From Scenedesmus sp. ARA3 (lineage: Eukaryota; Chlorophyta; Chlorophyceae; Sphaeropleales; Scenedesmaceae): a stretch of DNA of 42,264 nucleotides. Below the pieces are notes generated by a model, which was not told where the DNA came from, ran no database searches, and saw nothing but the letters and a program-made list of their open reading frames with translations. The position numbers and the translations under genes are program-made. This document shows positions 22,448 through 33,522 of the stretch, one piece after another. Positions within the stretch are counted from its first letter, which is position 1; every line of letters begins with the position of its first letter. Where the stretch lies: NCBI GenBank assembly GCA_004335835.1, contig RWJK01000242.1:1-42264 (forward strand), written 5' to 3'.

Positions 22448-23411
22448 CTAGCCATACGTGGCAATGCTGCCTGCAGGCGTGGTGGCATTCCCTGCACCAC
22501 TGCCGTTGACAGCACCGCCACCGCCTGTGCCGCTGCCAGGTGCGGCAACGGGCTGGGTCCCTGGCGGCACTGCCCATGCAGCAGAGAAGGTTGGCGCGTA
22601 GCTGCCGTTGAAGGGCACGCTTGCTGGGCGCGGCATGCACTGCTGGCGCAGCGGCACGCCAACGTGCGGCTGGATGCCTCGCCGCGCCGCAGTCAGGGCA
22701 TCAGCGCCGGTGATGCTGACCAGGGCGATCATGTCGTCCCTGCCCAGGCCTGCCTGGCTGGCCGCCAGCCCAGACAGGGCCCCGGCACCAGCAGCAGCAG
22801 CAGCAGCACGGCCAGGGGCAGTGCCGTTGGCAGCTGAGCCGTTGGCGGCTGCCGCAGCCAGGCTGAACGTGTGGTCGCCAGCCGCTGCTGCCGCTGCAGC
22901 CGCCTCTGCCTGCTGCCTGGTGAGTGCTGGAATGTAGACCATGTCGGGCTGGCTGGCTGCTGCCGACTCGTCAAAGTAGTTGAAGGGCCGCAGCCAGAAG
23001 CCGAGTGCTGGGCCACTGGTGGGCGTGACGGGGGCGTCTGCGGCGGGGGGAGGGGGGCACAGCAGGGGCAGTGTATACAGGTGAACAATCCACATGCTGC
23101 CTGGCTACCATGTGCGTGCACATGCGCATGTGCAACTCACATTTGAACTGGGCTGTGTACCAAGCAGAGACAACCGCAGCGTTGGTCACGAACACGGCTT
23201 GCTGTCACCTGCAGGTCCACGTCAAAGAATGGATTGGCTACTACTGCTGACAGCAGCACTCATTGTTGCTACAAGGCTCTGTGACTGTCAGCCAAGCTGC
23301 ACTGAGTCTGCCAGCACCAGCCACGCGTCGCACCGCACCTTCTGCTCCTGGCAGGTGCTGCAGGCCGCTGGTCACCCACAGCACCAGGTCCTGCTGCACA
23401 ATGCTGTCACC

Positions 23412-23445
<34 letters not shown>

Positions 23446-26400
23446 TTGTTGCTGCTGCCGTCTGGCTGTGACGCCTCCAGCAGTGTGTCAAAGTTGACGA
23501 TGGGCGCGTATGGCAGCGGCTGGTTGAGTGAGGAGCTGCTGGCGGGCTCAGCCTCACGCCGCGCCGTCACAGCAACCTGCGGCAGCCAGCAGCAGTGCGG
23601 GGCCGGGGGCATGCTGTACGACCATTGGCAGCTGCACACGTCAGCAGCAAACGGCTATCACCAGGCTGCACACAAAGCAGCTGGGCAAAACAAACGCCAC
23701 CTTCAGAGCGGAGTGGTGGTATACCAGATGTGGCTGCATAGCTCTGTGTTGCTGGGCTCACCACCAGGCGCCCCACCCACCTTGTACTTTGACCACGCGA
23801 AGCCCTGGCTGTTGCCAAACTTGTCGGCAGGCGGCAGCACCTGTTGCGTGCTGTAGGTGTGCTGCAGCCGGTAGCCACGCGCGCTGCCCCACCTGGCACG
23901 TGTGCAGCGGCATCAGCAGCAGAGGCATCAGTAGCAGAGTCAGCATGTGGCACCACTTCAGCAGTGTTGCGATCACTGCTGCCACTCTGCTGTTGTGCCA
24001 CAAGAAGGATCATGTTGCATGAAATGCAGATGCGGAGGAGTGGAGCAGAGTTCCTGCATTGCAGCAGCACTGGTGCTGGCTGTACTACCCCGTGTGTGCG
24101 CCGCACCTGTTGGTGGCGTTGGCGTTGATGATGTAGAACAGCCCTGGGCCATGCGCCTTGTCGGGCTGCGCCTTGCTGGAGCCATTCCATAGCAGGGTCG
24201 CCTCGCCCTCACTGTCCGGGAAGGACTGCGCCATGCGCTTGGAGAACCAGGGGGCGCCACCGCCAAAGCTGCGGCAGCACGGGACAGCATACGGCAGGAT
24301 GTGGCAGCACAAGCAAGGGTGAGGCAGCGGAGGCAAGCACAGCTAGACCGACATGAGGGCAGGCCTGGCTTCTTGCAGTGTGGCTGACCAGGGCGTACAG
24401 CCTGAGCCGAGCAGCTGTGCTGACGTTTGCGGCCACAAACATGCAGCGTTCATAACGCTCCTGCCGGCAAAGCCATGCATCTCCTCAGCCGCAGCTGAAT
24501 CAGTGTGCGTGCTCACCCCTCGGCCCCTGGGCGCTCCTGCAGCTCCACGCTGTCAATGCGGATGCTGTTGGGCGTGCCCGCGATGTCTGCGTCCACCTTC
24601 CAGTGCAGCAGGTGGTCGTGGATGGTGCCCGAGTTGTGGGGCGAGTAGGGGTAGCCGTACGTGGAGCCCTGCTGCGCCCTGGGCAGGCCAGAAGCAGCGC
24701 GGCAACCACCAGGGTATGTGTTGTTCGGTTGTGTTCAGCCCAGCAACGGTGCAACTCCATGCACGCAGACACAGCCAACAGCACAACACACATGTTGCAC
24801 GACATGTGCCACAGCAAGTACATGGCAGCGCCTACTTGACAGTGCAGCGGCTGCATTGCAAGCCCAGCTGGTGCTGTGCCAGTAGGTGTGCTTTGTTCAC
24901 AAGCGCAGCTATCTGCTGGTGCGCTGCCCCAGCCAGGCTCACCTGCTGTACCAGGAGGACTGCACGTAGCCTGTGGTGTGCACAGCCACCTCTATGCTGC
25001 CATCAAGGTGCAGCCGCAGGTCCTGGCATCAGCAGCAGCAGCACGCGGAAGCAATGCACCAGACAAGCAATTGTGTGTTACACGTACACTGACAGTTTGT
25101 GGCACAGAATTTGTGCAATGAGCAGGGTGTAGGTCGACGTCAGCACCAGCAGGCGGCTGCACGGCGTACTGCAACAGGTGATCAAACAGTCTGTGGCTGA
25201 CACGTGGCACTGGATGACATTGACATCCCGACTCATGCCGCCAGCGGCAGCACGTGCACTTGCTCAATCACAGCCATACATGCCATGTAATCCAGAGCAG
25301 CCGACAGCTGTTGTAGACAAGCACCAAGCTTGCTGCTGCAGACACAGTGTCGCACACATGCACATGCCACGGCGCCTTCAGTGCTTGGCCTGCTGGCCAT
25401 GCTATGTCATGGGGCCTGACGGCCCTGCAAAGAATTCACCAATGGTTTGCAACATCACCAGGCACCGCAGCATGCACTTCATGTTTACATGGTCACAACT
25501 CAAGGCAACAAGTCTTCGCTGCACAACAGCCAGCAGCTGCCTGCCCTGCTGTGCTCACCGCGACGTAGTCGTAGTTGTACACGGCGCTGATGCTGCGCAG
25601 CACCAGCACACTGCCCGGCACCGCGCCGTAGTAGGCGGGGCTGCCCCCCGCATCAGCCCAGTGCCGCAGCAGAGGCTGGCCCAGAGACAGCTCAAACACG
25701 CACACCGCGTTGCTGCAGGCAGGCACAGCAGGCAGCCGTTGCACGCAGCAAGTGTTGAATATGTGTGCCGCAAGGGTGCTTCAGTCAGTCAGGAGCATGG
25801 GCGGCATATGTTTGCGTGCACGCCAGCTGCGCAGCAAAGTTGCACTGCTGCAGTGCTGGGCTGCCGGCACTTGTATAAAGGCAAAGTATAGCAGCAGGCT
25901 GGGCTGGCTGGTCCTAGCCGGCTGCCTGGGCTCCCTTGCTGCTGCTGCTGCTGCTGCTGCTCACCGCGTGAGCTGCGGGCCGCTGTTGAAGGACACGGGC
26001 AGGTCCATGAAGGCGGCGTTGCTGGGGCAGTCCAGCCCCGCCGCCAGCTCCTTGTAGGCCGCGCCCATGCCCCAGTGGCCGTCCAGGTACTGCGTGTGGG
26101 CCTGCGTGGGAGAGGGCCCGCCATAGCCCGCGTACGCCTCCTGCAGCAGCAGCAGCAGCAGCTGCGTCATGTTTACACAGGAAACCGGCAACCTCAATGG
26201 TGGCACATCCATGGAAGGTTCAAGGTGGCTGCAGGGCGCTGGCGCCCCCNNNNNNNNNNNNNNNNNNNNNNNNNNNNNNNNNNNNNNNNNNNNNNNNNNN
26301 NNNNNNNNNNNNNNCCCCCCCCCCACACACACACACACCTGCAGGCTGAGCTCCCACAGCAGCCGCTCCCCCCTGAAGCGCACGTCCCAGAAGGACAGCC

Positions 26401-27148
26401 CAGCAGTGGGGCTGTGGCCCAGCGCCAGGCTCCACCCCATCCAGCCCTCCACGCCCAGCCCAGAGGCAGACAGCCGGAAGCGCCGCCCGTCAGGCTCGTA
26501 CTGCAGCGGCGGGCGCGGCGCGCTGGCGGGCGGCACGCCACCAGCTGCAGCTGCTGTTGGGGTTCCATCAGCACTGCGCGGCACAAACGTGGAGAACAGC
26601 GCATCTTTGGGGTCTGCAGGCGGTGCAGCAATACCAACGTTTGCAGGCAGTTGGTATGGCATCAGCGAATGTTCACAGCAGAGCTCCATGAAGCAGACAG
26701 CTGTAGCTAGGCCGCATGCCTTGATCGGATACGGTTGCCAGCATGTTGGACACCTGCTAGGGATTCATGCATCAGCAGGCACACGACTGTTGTGCCAGAC
26801 ACGTGCCACACTGCGGCATCAGGCGCATGCAGCACTGGTGCTGGCAACACACATGCTAGGGGGGCTGCTGCAGCAGCAGGCTGCGCACCTGGGGAGGGCA
26901 GGTGGAAGCTCCTCAGCAGCTCCAGGGCAGCAGCGTCGGCACCAGGCGCACTGCCGTTGCTGCTGCTGCTGTTGGCGCTGCTGCTGTTGGCCCTGCTGCT
27001 GTTCCAGGCTGCCGCCAGGGCCTGCGGCGAGGGCCACAGGGTGCCCCCCAGCCAGGCCTGGCCAGCGGCCCAGCCCGCTGGGTCTTCTGTGCTCACGTCC
27101 AGCTGCAGCTCCAGCCCCACTGTGTGCAGGTGGTGGCCCTCCTGCAGC

Positions 27149-27182
<34 letters not shown>

Positions 27183-28054
27183 GGGATGATGCAGCCGATG
27201 GCGAGGTGGTTGCTGCACGTCTACTGCAGCGGCAGCGCCTAGTGCACCAGGACGCCAAGGCAGCAGCTATGGTTTGCTGCAGTCATCAAGGAGCCAGTGT
27301 ATTGCTGCAGGTGTGCTACAGGGATCAGCAGAAACCCCAGCAGCCCAGGTGGGGCGCCCGCTGCTGGAACCGCCACCAGCAGGGCTGTAGGGCTGCTGGG
27401 CAGCAGGGCAGCAGGGCGGCAGCACCCCTCCTGCCCCTCACCAGGTTGCGGTAGAAGAAGATCCACAGCCAGCGCTTGCCATCAGTGCTGCCGGGCCCCA
27501 CCCTGCTGCCGCCAGCAGCAGCCGGCCCAGCCCCAAAAGGTGCCCCCAGGCTGTACACCAGGCAGCGGCTGCCACAGGTGCTGCCCGGGTCGTAGTACCA
27601 GCCGTCAAAGGCCTCCTTCATGAGGGGCACCAGGGGCGCGGCTGCGCTGTTGATCAGCAGCGCAACCCTGCTCAGAGCAGGACAGCAGCAGCACACAGAG
27701 GTTGTGACGCGTGCAGAAGAGTGTGCCGGCTTGCAAGTGTGCCATCAGCCCCACTGGACTTGCTGTTGGGATGTAGACGCTGCCCTGCAAGCAAATTTCC
27801 TTGCTGCATGACAGAGGCATGCAATGGGTATGTAGAACAGCTCAGCAAAGCAGACGCCACAGTCCGGTTGGCATGATGCACCTGGATGCTGCCTGCTGCT
27901 GCTGCTGCCGCCTCCCACCTGTTGGCCTCTGGCCCTGAGTAGGGCCGCTGCAGCCAGCCAGCAGTGTCCACCTGTGCGCTGAGCGGCACATACGACCAGT
28001 TGCTGGGCTGCGGCAATGGGCCCACAGCAATCTGCACGGCAGGCCAAGACAAGG

Positions 28055-28111
<57 letters not shown>

Positions 28112-29770
28112 CGAAAAAGGCAACGCTCACGATCACTGCAGGTGCGTATGCAAGCTGCAGCCTGCGGGTGCTGGCAACTGTGGCCACTAAGCTGGTCTGG
28201 CAGCATCGTTGCTTGTCTTTGTGGTGACAACTCGTGGTGTAGGTGGTGCGCTGCGCACTGCATCAGCAAGGGAGGCCAACTGCACAGCTGTGCACAGCAG
28301 CTGGGTGCTGGGGCGCGGTGCTGCTGCGCCAGCCAGCGCACCTGCGCCACCCTGGGCGGGTGCTGCCTTCCCTGGATGAGCATGGCCAGCGCAGTGCGGG
28401 GAGGCTGCGGCAGCAGAGGCGGCGGCGGGACGCTGCTGCTGTTGCCGCCAGAGGCTGCTGCTGCCAGCTGGTCCTGCTGCTCCAGCCATGCACTGGCCTG
28501 TTGCTTGTTGGGGGGCTGCAGCTGCAGCCATGCCACGAAGTTGTCGTTGTTGTCTGCTGCCTCGATTGGTGTTAGGTTGAGTGCTGGCTGTGAGAACAGG
28601 AACGCATACACTGCAGCGGGCGGCAAGAATAGCAGCGTCAGCCAAGGCACAGTACTGGGGCTGACAGCTGCTACAACCACAATCTGCCTATGTATGACAA
28701 GGAGGGGAATGATCGCAGAAGCAAGGCAGCAACTGTGTGCAGTGCTGTGTGTGCATGGCAGCGAGTTGCCACCAGCGAGTTGCCAGCTGCACCCTTGGCA
28801 CTGCATGGAGCGCAGGGCAGCTGCCGATGGGCACAGATGCAACACAAGCGCATGGAGCTGGGCAAAAATGCTTGACATGCTGTTGCATTGCTGCGCCCCC
28901 TCCCACCTGCCAGCATCTCATCCATGGTGAGGGGGTCAAACAGGCCAGGCGCAAACATGACCTGCGGCGGCTCCGTCGCATTGCTGCTGTTCCCAGGGGG
29001 CAGCAAGGAGGCACCTGCAGCACGAGTAGCTGCTGCAGCTGCGGCTGCGATTGCCGCTTGGCGGTCTGCTGCAGTGGCGCCGCCGTGCTCAGCTTGGTTG
29101 AAGTCGGCGCTGAAGGTGACGTTGGCTGCGCTGCTGCCGTTGCCCACCTGCATCACGCCGCTAGCTGTTGCTGCCTCGTCAGCCCAGGCAGGGCAGAACC
29201 TGATGACTTGGCTGCTGTTGCTGTTGCTGTTGCTGTGGTTGGTGCTTGCTGCAGTGCTGGCTGGTGCACTGCTGTTGCTGCCGGCTGCCGTAGTGTTTGG
29301 CTGCTGCAGCAGCTGGCGCCTGGCAGCAGCCTTCACAGAGCTTGGCCCAGCAGGGATGCCTGGAGGCAAGTCAAGTGCAGGATTGCTGTGCTGTGCATGG
29401 TGCGAGTGTGGCCCAGACTGCACAGCCCCACTGCTGCCCGCTGGCTGCTGATGCTTCCACCAGGAGGGTGGCTGCTGCGGGGTGGCCTCTGGCAGGTGGA
29501 AACGCCCCCGCGCTAGCAGGTGCGGCCGGCCAGCTGCATGCAGAGCAGCTGCTTTGGTTTAGCATCTATGCAAGTATGAAACTCAACTCAAGGATGCACG
29601 ATATGGCTGTGAGTGACTGCTGCAGTGCAGCAGCAGACCTGAAGGAAAGCGCATGTCACACCTGCTGGGCACCAGGGACATAGGCGTGCAGTTGCAGCAA
29701 GCTTCACCTCACCTGTGAAGCTGCCAGTAAAGGAAAGCAGCACAACAATGAGTGGGAGTATCACGGACAT
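22448..29770 (-). CDS. Secreted copper-containing primary amine oxidase
   Basis: Copper/topaquinone amine oxidases deaminate primary amines to aldehyde, ammonium and H2O2. Fifteen exons join in phase: 29713-29770, 28907-29488, 28342-28610, 27919-28031, 27442-27667, 26889-27141, 26339-26613, 25965-26140, 25559-25712, 24943-25022, 24517-24678, 24107-24268, 23781-23892, 23339-23576 and 22448-23037, giving 1149 aa. It opens with a hydrophobic signal-like segment (MSVILPLIVVLLSFTGSF). The N-terminal domains are visible (LFDPLTMDEMLA; DNNDNFVAWLQLQPP; VGPLPQPSNWSYVPL). The catalytic domain follows: GWSLALGHSPTAGLSFWDVR; a catalytic-Asp region YLDGHWGMG; the cofactor tyrosine motif in VYNYDYV; copper-ligand HxH in IHDHLLHWKVD; third histidine in TSGLQHLPGAED; GFWLRPFNYFDES near the family end. 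All key residues are present. Unlike the usual 650-760 aa, it has a Ser/Asn-rich N-terminal insert and an Ala/Gly-rich C-terminal extension of about 140 aa, both with many N-x-S/T sites. A 65-base gap lies in intron 7. Confidence 0.92.
26250..26314. other. Assembly gap (65 N)
   Basis: Unresolved bases lie between C-runs, followed by a CA dinucleotide tract (26315-26338). The gap lies in amine oxidase intron 7 (26141-26338), directly beside the exon-7 donor, so it should not interrupt coding sequence. In transcript sense the donor reads GTGTGTGTG followed by a G-run, which probably defeated sequencing or assembly. Confidence 0.95.
27151..27180. repeat. (CAG)10 tract in amine oxidase intron 5
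   Basis: Perfect CAG units on the plus strand read CTG in the transcript, immediately before the exon-6 acceptor (CTGCGCTGCAG, exon end 27141). Confidence 0.85.
28057..28110. repeat. (CAG)18 array in amine oxidase intron 3
   Basis: Eighteen perfect CAG units on the plus strand, the longest uninterrupted array in the window. In transcript sense they read CTG and end about 25 nt upstream of the exon-4 acceptor at 28031. The intron spans 28032-28341. Confidence 0.9.
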
Positions 29771-30365
29771 CGCGTGCTCGAGCTTATCACGCGCCGCTGC
29801 GACTCATAGTCTCCTTGTGCAGCGTGGCATGTGGCAGCGGCAAGTTCCTTCCAAGCAATTGCATAAGGTAAATGTGTGCGGGTCGTCAGACGCATGCTGG
29901 GCTGTTGTCCGATGTAGCAACCTTGGACGGGCAGCTCCGAAGCACTGACGGTTGCTCCAGGGTATGGTGCAACTGCTGCCGGTGCGGCTTGTTATGGGCT
30001 GGTAGGATGCTTCCGGCGGCTCTGATCATGGTATCATTCCCGACGGCATGATCGCACCGATCCACATTTCGTAGCTACTGTGGCTGTCAGCTGCAGGACA
30101 AGCATGCACGGGTTGGCCCTTGATCCTTCAGTAATCAATCTTGAGCTCATGGTTTTGCAAATTCTCAGTTCTTGGTTGCCTGGATCTACTTCTTGGGGCT
30201 GTTATTCGTTTCTCGATGGACGTCCTGGGAGGTTGAGGTGACACCTCTCACTCAGGTTTGAACGCTAAGTGACAACTCTGTCTTTGCATGTACTTCGTGA
30301 GCAGCCACGCCGTCTCGACTTTGACTGACACGCATTTACGTTCTATATCACCCGCTATTTGCACC
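29771..30365. promoter_or_regulatory. Divergent promoter region between amine oxidase and SAP-domain gene
   Basis: About 595 bp separate the amine oxidase ATG (29770) and the candidate first ATG of the plus-strand gene (30366). The region has no long CAG arrays, and its right half (30110-30360) is T-rich on the plus strand. It should hold both promoters and leaders. No discrete regulatory motif is claimed. Confidence 0.45.
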
Positions 30366-31226
30366 ATGGAGTTTCTCATCAACCTGCCGAACAGGTACTT
30401 GTCGCAACACGTAGCTCACCAGCTGCCTTTTTCTCTGCAGCGGCTTACATGCAGATGCTTTCTTGCCGCAGAGGATGCTTTAGTGTACTGGACGGTGCAC
30501 GGTTGCAGAATGCACCTGTGTACCTCTGCTGCCATGACACACCACCACAACGTGAGCAGCTGCAGCATGACGCTGTGCCATGTCCCAGCCCTGCATGCTG
30601 TTGTGCTTAACCGGGTGACAACATTCATATGGTTAAGCAGTCATGAAGCGTGGTTGCAGGTTAGCGCAGGGAATGCAGCAAACCAGCACTTGTGCAACAC
30701 TGTTGATTTTTGAGCATGCGACTAGTGCAGCTTCCAGATGGTGTTGGCGGTTGGCAGACGGATCAGCTTCACGGATGCCTGCTGAGCTTGTCTGCATGCA
30801 ACAGTGTGCCCTGCTGTTGTACACTGCTGTTGCAGCAGGCTGCATAATCAAGAACGGCAGCCAAGCACTGCATGACCTGTACAAACATGCGCAGCAGCGC
30901 CACTCAGCTGCAGCAGCAACAACAAAGCGGCAGGCGCGGCAACAGCTGGAAGGCAGGAGCAGCAAACGGCAGCATCACACACCAGCCACCTCTGCAGCAG
31001 GCGCGTGCTTGAAGCAGCTTTGGGACCGGTCGTTTCGAGATGCGGCCCTGCTTGTGCAGCAGTGCGATCAACTTACTGCCTTGCAATTGGTGCCGATTTT
31101 GGGCTGTTGCATATCACTTGTGCAGGCAGCTATTATGTCGAATGTGGCCCAGCTGGTCAGCTGCCGTTGCATACGGCACTTTCAACTGCTGTGGCTGGCT
31201 GTCTTGCCCTGCATGCACTGTCACAG
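30366..31226 (+). other. Unresolved 5' part of the SAP-domain gene
   Basis: A good candidate first exon opens at 30366 (MEFLINLPNR), with a possible donor GTACTT at 30394. I could not join it with confidence to downstream coding sequence. A long open frame (30643-31230) contains LWDRSFRDAALLVQQCDQLT, which faintly recalls the helical segment before the SWIM zinc finger in SWS1/ZSWIM7 proteins. Another frame over the same DNA reads GSYYVECGPAG and then CLALHALSQVM. Because these pieces lie in different frames, either small introns are missed here or the similarity is chance. I therefore give no gene call for this part. Confidence 0.35.
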
Positions 31227-31711
31227 GTGATGATGGCGGGTTGGAAGCAGCGCTAGCAGCAGTAGCAGCTGCAGGCACAAATGGCAGCAGCACACCTGCT
31301 GCTGTCGCAGTTAGACAGAAAGCAGGGTTGCGCCCAGCACTTCATGCAGCAGCAGCAGCAGCAGCAGTGCCTTTTAGCAAACCAGCAGCGGCTGGGGCAG
31401 GCAGCAGCAGAAATGGCAGCCTTGCCGTGCCCAAAGCAGAAGCAGCAGCAGCAGCAGCGCCTTTTGCAGCTGCGCCTGCCGTGGGCAAGCTGAACACTGC
31501 TGGTGGCGCTGGCAGCGGCTGCAGCGGTAGCAGTAGCAAGCACCGCATGTTCAGCGTGGATGAGCTGCAGGGCATGACCGTGAAGGAGCTGGTGGGGCTG
31601 CTGCGTGTGCGCAGCTGCCCTGTGTCTGGCAGCAAGGCGCAGCTGGTCACGCGGCTGCTGGACTACCAGCGGCGGCTGAAGAAGGCGACAGGGCTAGGCA
31701 GCAGGGCATGA
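31227..31711 (+). CDS. C-terminal exon of a SAP-domain protein
   Basis: The last ~50 residues before the stop form a clear SAP domain, a helix-extended-helix DNA-binding motif: FSVDELQGMTVKELVGLLRV, then GSKAQLVTRLLDYQRRLKKA. SAP domains are found in chromatin, DNA-repair and SUMO/ubiquitin-pathway proteins. The preceding ~100 residues are Ala/Gly-rich linker with no domain. The exon start is set at the acceptor TGTCACAG before GTGATGATGG, but the frame is open further upstream (to 31040), so the boundary is uncertain. The stop is the TGA at 31709. The identity of the whole protein is not known. Confidence 0.6.
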
Positions 31712-32687
31712 TGCAGCAGAGGTTTTCTTTTTCTTCCGTGGATTCATGGCTTCAGTGCATAGGGAACCCCATGTCCCAATCCTAGACCATCATCATCATC
31801 GTCACCGCCACCGTCATCGTCATTGTCATTTGGTGACCATCACGCCATGGCAACCACATCATTGGCCTTGCAATGACCGTGAAGTCGGCAAGGGCGTTTG
31901 CAGACCGCATCTGGTGCTGCTGCGCTGTGGGCCACAGTGCTGGTGGTGGCTGGTGACGCTCTTGAAGCTGGGCCCTGCCAGTGTTGGGTCAGGCTCACCA
32001 GCGCGCTGCTTGAGTGGAACGGGGGTGAATCAGGCGGTTGGCTAACCAGCCTCCTGTTGATCGACGTCACAGACACTTGCTTGTAACACCCCAACAGTGA
32101 CATGTCATCATGTCATGCTATGTAGCATCATGCCTTACCACTGTATGTGCACTGATCACTGCCAGCCGTGGCTTTCAAGCGTAAAACTTTGTCAATTTGT
32201 TTCGTTTGCGGTTGGCCAGCAGACCCTGAGAGCCGAATCTTTGGCCCAGCTGCACTGTGATTGTGGACAGATTGGACCGTGCCTGGGGCGCATGCTTCGA
32301 CCGCAAACTGCGATGCTGCCTGTTGGTTTGTAAGTTTCATGCCATACAGCACATACGGCCTGCGTATGTGCTTCCCGGTGCCCCGCTTCGCAGCCAATCA
32401 CAGCAGCACAACACAGCACGCGTGCTACAAATTGCAACAGGTGGGTAGTGACCCCGATTCGACTGCTATCAGTATGTTGTGCTGCTTATCATGCATATCG
32501 TGGCATGTCATGGAACGCCCGCAACACTTGACGCTTCAGACTGCTTTTTCTCTTAGCTGTACAGAAAGCAACTGCATGTGCTGAAGCTGCATGACTGTGT
32601 GCTATCAGTCAGCATTTTATACACAATTGTAATGAACAACGCCTACTTGGACCATACTGCCTGTGGATGCTGTGTGCTTTTGTCAGG
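31712..32687. other. Intergenic region between SAP-domain and SET-like/LRR genes
   Basis: About 1 kb with no supported coding sequence. A degenerate CAT/CGT-rich tract occurs at 31789-31832 (ATCATCATCATCGTCACCGC and similar). The right part (32460-32690), AT-richer, is the likely promoter and leader of the next gene; TTTTGTCAG at 32679-32686 directly before its ATG could be an acceptor of a leader intron. Confidence 0.5.
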
Positions 32688-33469
32688 ATGCCACGAGCCA
32701 AGCTGCAGCCGGAGCTGTGCGTGCTGATGACGCCTGCACAGGGCTACGCACACGACAAGCACACCGGCCTCTGCACCTTTGCACCCAACCAGGAATCCAG
32801 GAAACCTTGGCAGCCGCGCCCAGTGCTGTTTCATGACCTGGGCAGCGCTATGACCAGCCCGAATGGCAAGGCTGTGACAGCTGCGTTTCAGCAGACAGCT
32901 GTGCGCGAGCAGCTGGAGCAGGATATCCTGCGGGAGCACGCACAGCTGCACAACACAGTGATAGATGCACGGCAGCTGGAGAAGCTGGCCAGGAAAGATC
33001 AGCGGCAGCAGCCACTGCAGCAACGCTGGCAGCCACAGCCACAGCAGCAGCAGCAGCAGCAGCAGGCGGCCCGTCGCAGCTGGCAGGACAATCTGCGGCT
33101 GCAGCCCGTCACGCCTGGCCACAGGGCCTACAGGCTGCCGGAGGAGCAGCAGGAGAGCAGCGAGGAGGGGGAGGAGGAGGAGGATGAAGAGGAAGACGAG
33201 GAAGCCGGAGCAGAGGTGGGAGGAGAAGAAACAGAGGGCGAAGATGAGGAAGAGCAGCAGCAGCAGCGGCAGCAGCAACAACAGCTTCTGCAGCCACTCT
33301 GTGCGATGGCCACCAGGAAGTTCGCCCCAGGCGACTTCATAGGCTTCTACTTAGGCAACGTGCTGGATAACCTTCTGTACGAGCTGGGGGGCAGCATTGA
33401 GGAGCGCGCCTACCGCCAGTTCCTGCACCACTTCACCATTGAACAGCCACCCTTCGCGGTGCGCTGCGA

Positions 33470-33522
<53 letters not shown>

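Noticed and set aside
25131..25174. Possible extra amine oxidase exon reading YAVQPPAGADVD
   Set aside because: Joining exon 9 directly to the exon ending at 25022 keeps phase and aligns without a gap to the family after the NYDY motif. The extra piece would be an unaligned insertion.
26141..26338. Possible break of the amine oxidase coding sequence by the N gap
   Set aside because: The flanking exons (26339-26613 and 25965-26140) join in phase and align continuously to the family, so the gap is intronic.
28016..28930. Plus-strand 304-aa Ser-rich open frame
   Set aside because: It overlaps amine oxidase exons 2-4, and its Ser/Gln run is the intronic CAG array read in another frame.
31093..31126. 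Candidate intron in the SAP-domain gene (GTGCCG to TTGTGCAG)
   Set aside because: At about 35 nt it is far shorter than every other intron in the window and probably cannot be spliced.
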